From positions 248,001 through 312,000 of the forward strand of contig MAAQ01000020.1 in NCBI GenBank assembly GCA_002162685.1: a DNA stretch of 64,000 nucleotides, given 5' to 3'. A program made the position numbers and the translations under genes. The notes below the pieces were generated by a model. The model worked only from the letters and a program-made list of their open reading frames with translations, was not told the DNA's origin and did no database searches. Within the stretch, counting starts at the first letter, position 1, and each line of letters opens with the position of its first letter. Positions 53,001-58,952 of the stretch are shown here, in pieces. Origin of the DNA: Flavobacteriales bacterium 33_180_T64 (lineage in GTDB: Bacteria; Bacteroidota; Bacteroidia; Flavobacteriales; Flavobacteriaceae).

Positions 53001-54468
53001 AATTACTGTCTACCAAGAGCAAGTAATGTTGCTCTCTCAAAAATTAGCTGATTTTACAAAAGGTGAAGCCGATGTTTTAAGAAAAGCAATGGGTAAAAAG
53101 CAAATCGCGGTTTTGGATAAAATGAAGCCGAAATTTATAACGCAAGCAAGTGCAAAAGGTCATGATGCTAAAGTTTTAGAAAAGGTATGGAAAGATTGGG
53201 AAGCTTTTGCAAGTTATGCCTTTAACAAGTCGCATTCTACTTGTTATGCCTGGATTGCATATCAAACAGCTTATTTAAAAGCGCATTACCCTGCAGAATA
53301 TATGGCAGCTGTTTTGTCTAATAATATGAACGATATTAAGCAGGTAACGTTTTTTATGGAAGAATGTAAACGAATGCGTATGGATGTTTTAGGTCCAGAT
53401 GTCAATGAGTCGTATTATAAGTTTTCGGTAAATAAAGATAATGCTGTGCGTTTTGGAATGGGAGCAATAAAGGGTGTTGGGCATGGTGCAGTGATGACTA
53501 TTGTTGAAAATCGAAAGAAAGAGGGGCATTACAAATCTATTTTTGATTTGTCAAAACGTATTGATTTAAGAGCAGCTAATAAAAAAGCATTTGAAAATTT
53601 AGCTTTAGCTGGTAGTTTTGATGGTTTTGGTGAAGCGCATCGTGCGCAATATTTTCACGATGAAGGCGATGGTATTACATTTTTAGAGAAAGCTATAAAA
53701 TATGGTGCTAAACATCAAGAAAATGAAAACTCTGCTCAGGTAAGTTTGTTTGGAGCTGCAAGTGATGTTCAAATAGATGAGCCCATTGTGCCACCTTGTG
53801 AGGAATGGGGAACTATGGAGAAATTGGCTCAAGAAAAAGAAGTTGTAGGAGTCTATATTTCTGGACATCCATTGGATGATTTTAAAGTAGAAATGAAAAC
53901 GTTTTGTAATGGTAGTTTGGCGTTTTTTAATGAGCTAGGAAATTATGTGAACCGTGAAATTACTTTTGGAGGAGTTGTTACTGATGTGCAACACCGTGTG
54001 AGTAAACAAGGTAAAGGCTGGGCAATTTTTATGGTTGAAGATTATACAGACAGCTATGAATTTAGAATTTTTGGTGAAGAGTATTTAAAATACCGTCATT
54101 TCTTGGTTAAGAATAGTTTTGTATATGTAAAATCATTTGTGAGAGAAGGTTGGGTAAATCGTGATACAGGTAAAAAGAGTGACCCTAGACTTCAGTTCAA
54201 TAGTTTTCAATTATTACATGATGTGATGGATGCTTATGCTAAAAAATTATCCATTCAAATAAATATTAAGGATTTACAAGAGGAGCGAATTTCAATTCTT
54301 CAAGACTTATTCAGAATACATCAAGGCGAAAAAGTACTTAATTTTATCGTCTATGATAATGATGAAAAAATCAAACTTAATATGCCTAGTCGGAAACAGA
54401 AAATCAGAATATCTCAAGAGCTCTTAAGTGAATTAGAAACTCATAATGTGAGGTATAAATTAAATTAA
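50083..54468 (+). CDS. dnaE: DNA polymerase III subunit alpha with N-terminal proofreading exonuclease
   Basis: A 1461-residue replicative polymerase. Residues 1-200 are a DnaQ-type DEDDh exonuclease: FDTETTGLPK (Exo I), VGQNVKFDLNIMG (Exo II) and HNATADVEATTRCF (Exo III). The PHP domain starts near 260 with FVHLHNHSQFSVL and ALTDHANMMGAFHF. The palm holds VGPGRGSAAGSVVAYCLW and PDIDIDFDDEGR (residues 688-699). A beta-clamp motif QVSLF starts at Gln1219, followed by an OB-fold and the C-terminal domain. Both exonuclease and PHP metal residues look intact. Such fusions occur in Bacteroidota. Confidence 0.96.
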   Translation: MYLIFDTETTGLPKRWDAPITDVDNWPRCIQIAWQLHDDMGNCVDHQDYLVRPEGFNIPYDAEKIHGISTELAQEQGVPLVEVLEKFNDALSKTKFVVGQNVKFDLNIMGAEFVRESIANQLQELPVLDTCTEHTAALCEIPGGRYGKFKLPTLTELHQFLFKKPFSEAHNATADVEATTRCFMELIRLGEYTKEQLDVQPDYFERFNEKNPQLIQLIGLKHINLKKESAKINERLQALQGDVISEAEIKENISGLADVDFVHLHNHSQFSVLQSTISITDLVAVAAENNMPAVALTDHANMMGAFHFVKAVNNHNKSVKAKNIEAEEKGELSTLKEIKPILGCEFFVCEDHTDKTRKDNGYQIVLIAKNKNGYHNLAKLSSHGFVDGFYYLPRIDKKLIQQYKEDLICLTGNLYGEVPSKILNVGENQAEEALLWWKEAFGDDLYVELMRHSQEDENRVNPVLIKLAQKHNVKLVATNNTYYCKQEDANAHDILLCVKDGEKQATPIGRGRGYRYGLPNQEYFFKSSETMKRLFKDIPEAITNIQEVVDKVEGFQLARDVLLPAFDIPEEFVDKADLSDGGKRGENAYLKHLTFEGAKKRYGELTDDIIERLDFELSVIENTGYPGYFLIVEDFIREARNMDVSVGPGRGSAAGSVVAYCLWITNIDPLKYDLLFERFLNPDRVSMPDIDIDFDDEGRSRVMDYVIDKYGSNQVAQIITYGTMAAKSSIRDTARVLDLPLFDADRIAKLIPTMSKLNKIFGLDEKELGKKFRAEDLEKVNQLLNIADGDDLESETVNLARTLEGSVRNTGIHACGVIITPDDITKFVPVSTAKDSDLYVTQFDNSVVEDAGLLKMDFLGLKTLTLIKDTVKIVKAKHDVLLDPESFPLDDEKTYELFQKGETVGVFQYESPGMQKHLRDLKPTVFEDLIAMNALYRPGPMEYIPSFVRRKHGDEDIEYDLPAMEEYLKETYGITVYQEQVMLLSQKLADFTKGEADVLRKAMGKKQIAVLDKMKPKFITQASAKGHDAKVLEKVWKDWEAFASYAFNKSHSTCYAWIAYQTAYLKAHYPAEYMAAVLSNNMNDIKQVTFFMEECKRMRMDVLGPDVNESYYKFSVNKDNAVRFGMGAIKGVGHGAVMTIVENRKKEGHYKSIFDLSKRIDLRAANKKAFENLALAGSFDGFGEAHRAQYFHDEGDGITFLEKAIKYGAKHQENENSAQVSLFGAASDVQIDEPIVPPCEEWGTMEKLAQEKEVVGVYISGHPLDDFKVEMKTFCNGSLAFFNELGNYVNREITFGGVVTDVQHRVSKQGKGWAIFMVEDYTDSYEFRIFGEEYLKYRHFLVKNSFVYVKSFVREGWVNRDTGKKSDPRLQFNSFQLLHDVMDAYAKKLSIQINIKDLQEERISILQDLFRIHQGEKVLNFIVYDNDEKIKLNMPSRKQKIRISQELLSELETHNVRYKLN

Positions 54469-54920
54469 TTTTCAGAGGTATTCTGCGAATTTTCAAGATG
54501 AGCTTTTAAACGTTCTGTAATAAACAGGTTCCAAGTTGAAGTGCAAATATCATAACATTCTAATAGAGGTGTAAGACCTACTTGGTGAAACTTAATGGTT
54601 GTTTTTGAAAGGTCTTCAATAATTTGCCAATGTAAAACGTGTCCAATCCATTCTTTATTAAAATCAGGTTCGCCATCAATACATTTCCAAATGAGCTCAT
54701 GATTTGGAGTAAATTCTAAGATTTTGAACGTCCACCAATGTTTATTTTCAAAATGAATGGTGAATTGACCTCCAGTTTTTTGATAAGAATGACTTGTTTT
54801 CCCCCACCAAAGGTGTATGCCTTGTGTTAAGGCAGTAAATACGTGTTGAGCAGTTGATGATACTTCGATTTGTTTTTGATAATTGGTGTCAGAATAATTT
54901 ATGGTGTCTTTATTAAGCAT
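54465..54920 (-). CDS. SRPBCC (AHSA1-type) domain protein, third gene of the ArsR operon
   Basis: A 151-residue START-like domain protein. The pattern IEVSSTAQHVFTALTQGIHLWWG at the start and KWWTFKILEFTPNHELIWKC in the middle fit the AHSA1 family. The C-terminal helix (STWNLFITERLKAHLE) closes the hydrophobic pocket. The family binds small hydrophobic ligands or chaperones. It overlaps the ArsR gene by 8 bp and dnaE (convergent) by 4 bp. The ligand is unknown. Confidence 0.85.
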   Translation of the reverse strand: MLNKDTINYSDTNYQKQIEVSSTAQHVFTALTQGIHLWWGKTSHSYQKTGGQFTIHFENKHWWTFKILEFTPNHELIWKCIDGEPDFNKEWIGHVLHWQIIEDLSKTTIKFHQVGLTPLLECYDICTSTWNLFITERLKAHLENSQNTSEN

Positions 54921-55242
54921 TGTTTGAGGTGTTTAAATAGGTGTCTAAATGATCTAATGAGTCATCCCAGAATTGTTCATAAAATGCCATCCATTTATTG
55001 AGTTCTTTTAAAGGCTTTGCATTGGCACTGCAAAAGCGTTCTCGGCCTTTAGTGTCGATATATACCAAGCCAGCATCTTCTAATGTTTTGATGTGTTTAG
55101 TAACGCCTTGTCTACTAATTTCAAACTGATTTGAGATTTGAGTAATAGATAATGCAGAGGTTGCAATCACTAAGGCGTGAAAAATATCACGCCTTTTTGG
55201 CTCTGCAATTGCTTTAAATAATTGTGTGATCTTATCTTGCAT
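54913..55242 (-). CDS. ArsR-type transcriptional regulator
   Basis: A 109-residue winged helix protein: LFKAIAEPKRRDIFHALV, ISNQFEISRQGVTKHIKTLEDAGLVYIDTKGRERFCS. It has no CxC-type metal site, so it belongs to the metal-independent group that is found next to SRPBCC genes. It overlaps both neighbours (11 bp and 8 bp), so the three are translated together. Two palindromes in the operon promoter are the obvious binding sites for autorepression. Confidence 0.92.
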   Translation of the reverse strand: MQDKITQLFKAIAEPKRRDIFHALVIATSALSITQISNQFEISRQGVTKHIKTLEDAGLVYIDTKGRERFCSANAKPLKELNKWMAFYEQFWDDSLDHLDTYLNTSNNA

Positions 55243-55663
55243 TCACTTCTTGTTTTAAGTAGTTTGTTAAACCATTGATGCAGTTGTCCCAGCCACCGTT
55301 GAAACTTTCAAACATGGCAATAGCTGTGTCTCCAGCATAACTTGAAATTCCAGAATGTTCTAATTTCAATTTTGTACCGCCTTGAATGGCTTCTAATGTC
55401 CAAGTAACAGTTGTTTCTATATTCGTGTCTGCAACAATCCATGTATAAGCTAATACATAAGGATTGGCTTCTTTAACAATTCCGTTAATGGTTGTGCAGC
55501 CTTTTTCATTAGGTTCAGATGTAAAGGTATATTGATAGTCTTTTTCAGCCTTAAAATCGGCTTTGATAAACCAAGATGAAATCTCTTCGGCTTTAGAAAT
55601 GGCATTCCATATTTTCTCTATAGGATGATTAAATAGTTTTTCTTTAATTATACGATCTTTCAT
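55232..55663 (-). CDS. SRPBCC (AHSA1-type) domain protein, first gene of the ArsR operon
   Basis: The track start at 55732 lies upstream of the likely promoter start point, so the true start is ATG 55663 (MKDRIIKEKLFNHPIEKIW), giving 143 residues. Conserved blocks are ISSWFIKADFKAEKDYQYTF, LAYTWIVADTNIETTVTWTLE and FESFNGGWDNCINGLTNYL, typical of AHSA1/CalC-type START-like proteins. The role is probably ligand binding or a stress response controlled by the ArsR protein encoded next. Confidence 0.87.
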   Translation of the reverse strand: MKDRIIKEKLFNHPIEKIWNAISKAEEISSWFIKADFKAEKDYQYTFTSEPNEKGCTTINGIVKEANPYVLAYTWIVADTNIETTVTWTLEAIQGGTKLKLEHSGISSYAGDTAIAMFESFNGGWDNCINGLTNYLKQEVNAR

Positions 55664-55686
55664 AATGCTTGTTTTTTGATTAATAC

Positions 55687-55744
55687 GCAACTTTATAGTT
55701 GCTAAATTAAGTGTAATATATTTAACATGCAACTTTTAGGTTGC
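55687..55744 (-). promoter_or_regulatory. Promoter with two palindromic operators for the SRPBCC-ArsR operon
   Basis: GCAACTTTATAGTTGC (55687-55702) and GCAACTTTTAGGTTGC (55729-55744) are both inverted repeats, 42 bp apart (four helical turns). On the minus strand TTG (55732-55730) lies 20 bp before TAATTTAG (55709-55702), a one-mismatch -7 element. The -33 box is inside one palindrome and the -7 box abuts the other, so bound ArsR would block RNA polymerase. Confidence 0.65.
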
Positions 55745-55756
55745 TAATTAAATATA

Positions 55757-55830
55757 TTGTGCGCAAGGGATGGAGCAATTGTTGGAGCTCCTCGAAGAGA
55801 GCGACTTGCGAGAGCCTGGTTTATGCGCCC
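55757..55830 (+). repeat. Dispersed structured GC-rich element, copy 1
   Basis: About 70 bp with 41 G or C out of 70 (55761-55830), far above its surroundings. It starts GCGCAAGGGATGGAGCAATT and ends TTATGCGCCC, so the ends can pair (GCGCA / TGCGC). A central stem is GCTCCT around CGAA with AGAGC. It matches the element at 42436-42510. It carries no ORF and sits between two divergent promoters. It is probably an interspersed repeat or RNA element; I cannot name it. Confidence 0.5.
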
Positions 55831-55911
55831 AAATACTTAATTATAAAATCACTCAATAATCTCATAATCAAAACAAATACTACCAGTGTAAGGTTTGGCA
55901 AAATTTTTGAC

Positions 55912-55919
55912 TAATTTTG
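55912..55919 (+). promoter_or_regulatory. -7 promoter element of trxA
   Basis: TAATTTTG matches TAnnTTTG. A TTTG at 55894-55897 is 14 bp upstream, somewhat closer than usual. Confidence 0.5.
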
Positions 55920-55963
55920 TGTATTAAATTAAAACGAAGTTAAACACAATAGACAATATAATT

Positions 55964-56281
55964 ATGGCATTAGAAATAACAGATGCAACGTTTGAAGAAA
56001 CTGTATTAAAGAGTGATAAACCAGTAATGGTAGATTTTTGGGCCGCTTGGTGTGGACCATGTAGAATGGTTGGACCAATCATTGATGAGATAGGTACAGA
56101 ATACGATGGTAAAGCTATTGTTGGTAAAGTAGATGTTGATGCTAATCAGGAGTTTGCTGCTAAATATGGTGTTCGTAATATTCCAACTGTTTTGGTATTC
56201 CATAATGGAGAAGTTGTTGGTCGTCAAGTTGGTGTTGCTCCTAAAAATGCTTATACAGACGCTATTGATTCTTTATTATAA
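55964..56281 (+). CDS. trxA: Thioredoxin
   Basis: A 105-residue classical thioredoxin with the active site Cys30-Gly-Pro-Cys33 in DFWAAWCGPCRMVGP and the cis-Pro in VRNIPTVLVFHNGE. It is the cytosolic dithiol donor for ribonucleotide reductase and other enzymes, and length and motifs are standard. It has its own promoter and a terminator. The dispersed element lies about 130 bp upstream. Confidence 0.97.
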   Translation: MALEITDATFEETVLKSDKPVMVDFWAAWCGPCRMVGPIIDEIGTEYDGKAIVGKVDVDANQEFAAKYGVRNIPTVLVFHNGEVVGRQVGVAPKNAYTDAIDSLL

Positions 56282-56303
56282 GATATAATCTAAAAGAAAT
56301 GAT

Positions 56304-56337
56304 AAAAGGTTTGCCAGTATGGTGAACCTTTTTTTAT
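56304..56337 (+). terminator. Terminator after trxA
   Basis: AAAAGGTT..CC pairs with GG..AACCTTTT (with a TG/TG internal mismatch) and is followed by a long T-run. Confidence 0.78.
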
Positions 56338-56358
56338 TTTTAATGAAAATTAAACACA

Positions 56359-56904
56359 ATGAGTAAACAATCGAAAGCACAAGACTTAATAGATAGTAAA
56401 TTATTAGAAGAACGAAAGGTTTTTCTTTGGGGAATGGTTGATGATAAATCGGCAAAACATGTTATAGATAGATTACTTTATTTAGATGCCTTAGAGACTA
56501 AGGATATTCATTTATATATAAATAGTCCTGGAGGTTATGTGACATCTGGATTTGCTATGTATGATTGTATTAAATCTTTAAATAGTGATGTATCTACAAT
56601 TTGTACTGGATTGGCAGCATCAATGGGATCTATACTATTATCTGTTGGTACCAAAGGGAAACGTTTTATACAACCTCATGCTAGAGTAATGATTCATCAA
56701 CCAAGTGGTGGTGCAAGTGGACAAGCTAGTGATATTGAAATTACAGCTCAAGAGATTTTAAAAACGAAAGAATTAAGCGCTCAAATTTTAGCTGATAATT
56801 GCGGACAAGAATTTGATAAAGTCATAAAAGATTTTAATCGTGATCATTGGATGGGAGCAGAGGAATCTAAAGCTTATGGGATTGTTGATGGTATTCTAGA
56901 ATAA
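56359..56904 (+). CDS. ClpP-family serine protease subunit
   Basis: A 181-residue ClpP homologue. The catalytic triad is Ser88 (GLAASMGS), His113 (MIHQPSGG) and Asp162 (NRDHWM), with the same spacing (25 and 49 residues) as E. coli ClpP. The oxyanion Gly-rich strand YINSPGGYVTSGFAMYD is present. The N-terminus is short, without the usual propeptide region, and the C-terminus ends at YGIVDGILE, so it lacks the tail that extends past the core in housekeeping ClpP. It is likely a second ClpP. It is cotranscribed with the DUF58 gene. Confidence 0.9.
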   Translation: MSKQSKAQDLIDSKLLEERKVFLWGMVDDKSAKHVIDRLLYLDALETKDIHLYINSPGGYVTSGFAMYDCIKSLNSDVSTICTGLAASMGSILLSVGTKGKRFIQPHARVMIHQPSGGASGQASDIEITAQEILKTKELSAQILADNCGQEFDKVIKDFNRDHWMGAEESKAYGIVDGILE

Positions 56905-56908
56905 GCAA

Positions 56909-57838
56909 ATGAATTTACAAGCAGAACTCAATAAAGCAGGAGGATTTAAAAACTTAGAGCTTCTTGCGAAGCAAGTTGTAGAAGGGTTTATTTCGGGTAT
57001 GCATAAGAGTCCGTTTCATGGGTTTTCTGCTGAGTTTGCTGAACATAAAATCTATAATCAAGGTGAAAGCACACGACATATAGATTGGAAATTATACGCA
57101 AAAACAGATAAGTTATACACCAAGCGTTATGATGATGAAACGAATTTACGTTGTCATCTCATTATAGATAATAGCAGCTCAATGCATTACCCAGAAATGA
57201 CCAATTTTAGTATTGGGAATTTGAATAAAATTGCATTTTCAGCATTAGCTGCGGCCTCAATGATGCATATTTTAAAAAAACAGCGTGATGCAATTGGTTT
57301 GAGTATTTATAGTGATGCATATGATTATTATTCACCTGAAAAAGGGAGTGAGCGTCATCATCAAATGCTATTATCTGAATTGAGTAAAATGGTTGTTTCT
57401 AAGCAGCTAAATACACAAACAGAAACCTATACCTATTTACATCAAATTGCTGAAAATATCCATAGACGTTCTTTAATTTTCTTTTTTACTGATATGTTTC
57501 AAACGTCAACTGATGATGAGAAGTTATTTGAAGCATTACGACATTTAAAACATAATAAGCATGAAGTGGTTTTATTTCATGTGATTGATAAAGACAAGGA
57601 ACTCAAATTTAATTTTGATAATACACCTAAGCGATTTATAGATGTTGAGACCAATGAGTACATCAATTTATATCCAGATACGATTAAAGAAGGGTATGAA
57701 AGTGCTGTTGAAGAGTACTTTAAACGTATACGGTTAAAATGCGGTCAATATCAAATTAAATATGTGGAAGCCGATATTAATAAACCCTTTGATAAGATAT
57801 TGACAAGCTACATGGTGGAGCGGCAAAAATTTATTTAA
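56909..57838 (+). CDS. DUF58 domain protein
   Basis: A 309-residue protein with the DUF58 core: HKSPFHGFSAEFAEHKIYNQGESTRHIDWKLYAKTDKL, then CHLIIDNSSSMHYPEM, which looks like the DxSxS start of a von Willebrand A metal site. DUF58 proteins usually work with MoxR-type ATPases; none is next to it here. It has no membrane helix. It starts 4 bp after the ClpP gene, hinting at a shared protein-quality role. Confidence 0.9.
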   Translation: MNLQAELNKAGGFKNLELLAKQVVEGFISGMHKSPFHGFSAEFAEHKIYNQGESTRHIDWKLYAKTDKLYTKRYDDETNLRCHLIIDNSSSMHYPEMTNFSIGNLNKIAFSALAAASMMHILKKQRDAIGLSIYSDAYDYYSPEKGSERHHQMLLSELSKMVVSKQLNTQTETYTYLHQIAENIHRRSLIFFFTDMFQTSTDDEKLFEALRHLKHNKHEVVLFHVIDKDKELKFNFDNTPKRFIDVETNEYINLYPDTIKEGYESAVEEYFKRIRLKCGQYQIKYVEADINKPFDKILTSYMVERQKFI

Positions 57839-57855
57839 ATTTTTATCAAAAAACA

Positions 57856-57886
57856 TTTGTGATATTAAAAATGCGATGTATATTTG
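57856..57886 (+). promoter_or_regulatory. tRNA-Asp promoter
   Basis: TTTG (57856-57859), 19 bp spacer, TATATTTG (57879-57886). Both boxes match the Bacteroidota consensus and the spacing is in the normal 17-23 range. This is the cleanest promoter in the window. Confidence 0.85.
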
Positions 57887-57904
57887 CCCTCGCAATAAAG
57901 CAAC

Positions 57905-57978
57905 GGTCTGGTAGTTCAGTTGGTTAGAATGTCGCCCTGTCACGGCGAAGGTCGCGGGTTCGAGTCCCGTCCAGACCG
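57905..57978 (+). tRNA. tRNA-Asp (anticodon GTC)
   Basis: The 74-nt cloverleaf has acceptor stem GGTCTGG / CCAGACC and discriminator G. The D-arm is GTAGTTCAGTTGGTTAGAAT. The anticodon loop CTGTCAC carries GTC at 57939-57941, and the T-loop is GTTCGAGTC. CCA is not encoded, so it is added after transcription. It is a single gene with its own promoter and terminator. Confidence 0.97.
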
Positions 57979-57989
57979 CTAAAATTGCT

Positions 57990-58017
57990 AAAGCTTCAAG
58001 AAATTGAAGCTTTTTTT
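57990..58017 (+). terminator. Terminator after tRNA-Asp
   Basis: AAAGCTTCAA pairs with TTGAAGCTTT around a GAAA tetraloop, followed by more T residues. Confidence 0.9.
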
Positions 58018-58500
58018 GGCAATACGATTAGTTGTGTTGTTCTCAGAGAAATCTGAGAGTTGTGAGAAGCTCAATGTTGTTGAGTTCTTACCGATGAGAA
58101 GCTTTCCTTTTTTCTTAATTGAAAATCGGGATGCTTTTTTGTTTTCGGCTATTTGTAATGATATTTAGGGATCTTATTATTTTAGAGAATACTTCTTTTT
58201 TAGACACTAAGGAAAGCTTTACAACCTTACTAACTGCTTAAATAGATGGAATTAGGTATAATTTAAATAAGATATAAGAGTTCTGATTCAGCTAAAATAG
58301 CTCATAATCCAAATATTTAATATGTGTATTTAATAACGATTAATCACCAAATTTTAATCGAATATCGCATTTCATCGATTAAAACGAGTATTTAAACGAG
58401 TTTATAGTTATATGCTTCGACTTTTATCTTAGATTTACTGTCCTTCTTAAGCCCCTAAAATCACTTATCAAGGTATTTTTATTAATCCATTCATGTTTAA
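58018..58500. other. Non-coding stretch with small hairpins, no gene seen
   Basis: Just after the tRNA terminator are two stems: TCTCAGA / TCTGAGA with a GAAA loop (58041-58058) and CTCAA / TTGAG (about 58069-58085). A direct repeat AACGAGTATTTAAACGAGTTT lies near 58383. No ORF of useful size, no att-like copy of the tRNA 3' end and no integrase is visible. I see no function. Confidence 0.4.
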
Positions 58501-58536
58501 ATGTTTTTTAGCATTTAGATCTCCCTCAATTTTATA

Positions 58537-58593
58537 GGCATTTTTTGCCAAAAAGTTAATAATCCATTCTTCCCTCGATTGGCATTTTTTGAT
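58537..58593 (+). promoter_or_regulatory. Paired T5-centred repeats upstream of the peptide gene
   Basis: GGCATTTTTTGCC at 58537-58549 is an inverted repeat (GGCA - five T - TGCC). GGCATTTTTTGAT at 58581-58593 repeats it 44 bp downstream with a decayed right arm. Each is preceded by a TCCCTC(A/G)ATT string, so the direct repeat is longer than the palindrome. They look like binding sites of a dimeric regulator for the small peptide gene starting at 58651. Confidence 0.45.
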
Positions 58594-58650
58594 GCTGTTT
58601 TGTTATTAACATAATTAAATTGATATAGATAATCCCTAAAAACAACAAAC

Positions 58651-58821
58651 ATGAAAACTCTAAAAATTACTTTTTTATTATTTGCCGTATTATTATTAAC
58701 TGTATCTGGACAAAGCAGCGATAATGTTGTCGAAACAGAAAATGACAAAGTAGAAACTTACGGAAAAACAGATTTACTAGCTCACGCAAAAAAAGGATTA
58801 AAGAAACCTAGTAATAGTTAG
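58651..58821 (+). CDS. 56-residue secreted peptide upstream of the TPR kinase
   Basis: This ORF is too short for the ORF track. It starts MKTLKITFLLFAVLLLTVSG, a clear signal peptide with likely cleavage before or near QSSDN. The predicted mature part of about 36 residues is charged and ends KKGLKKPSNS. It is followed by a strong 17-bp-stem terminator, so it forms its own transcription unit. No homologue is recognised. Its place just upstream of a kinase with a periplasmic TPR domain, and behind paired operators, makes it a candidate ligand or modulator; that is inference. Confidence 0.65.
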   Translation: MKTLKITFLLFAVLLLTVSGQSSDNVVETENDKVETYGKTDLLAHAKKGLKKPSNS

Positions 58822-58843
58822 TTAGCTTTAAATTATACAAAAT

Positions 58844-58881
58844 AAATAAGCTCATATTTGAAATCAAATATGAGCTTATTT
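58844..58881 (+). terminator. Strong terminator after the secreted peptide gene
   Basis: AAATAAGCTCATATTTG pairs perfectly (17 bp) with CAAATATGAGCTTATTT around a four-base loop. Confidence 0.88.
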
Positions 58882-58923
58882 ATTTGATGAAATTATTTCT
58901 ACAATTAAATCGATAAAAAATTC

Positions 58924-58931
58924 TAACTTTG
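58924..58931 (+). promoter_or_regulatory. -7 promoter element of the TPR kinase gene
   Basis: TAACTTTG matches TAnnTTTG, 22 bp before the TTG start codon. It lies downstream of the peptide terminator, so kinase and peptide are separately transcribed. Confidence 0.55.
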
Positions 58932-58952
58932 AGTATAGAATGAAATAACCAA

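Noticed and set aside
57905-58500. Integration site of a mobile element at tRNA-Asp
   Set aside because: No second copy of the tRNA 3' end was seen downstream, there is no integrase, and the terminator directly follows the tRNA.
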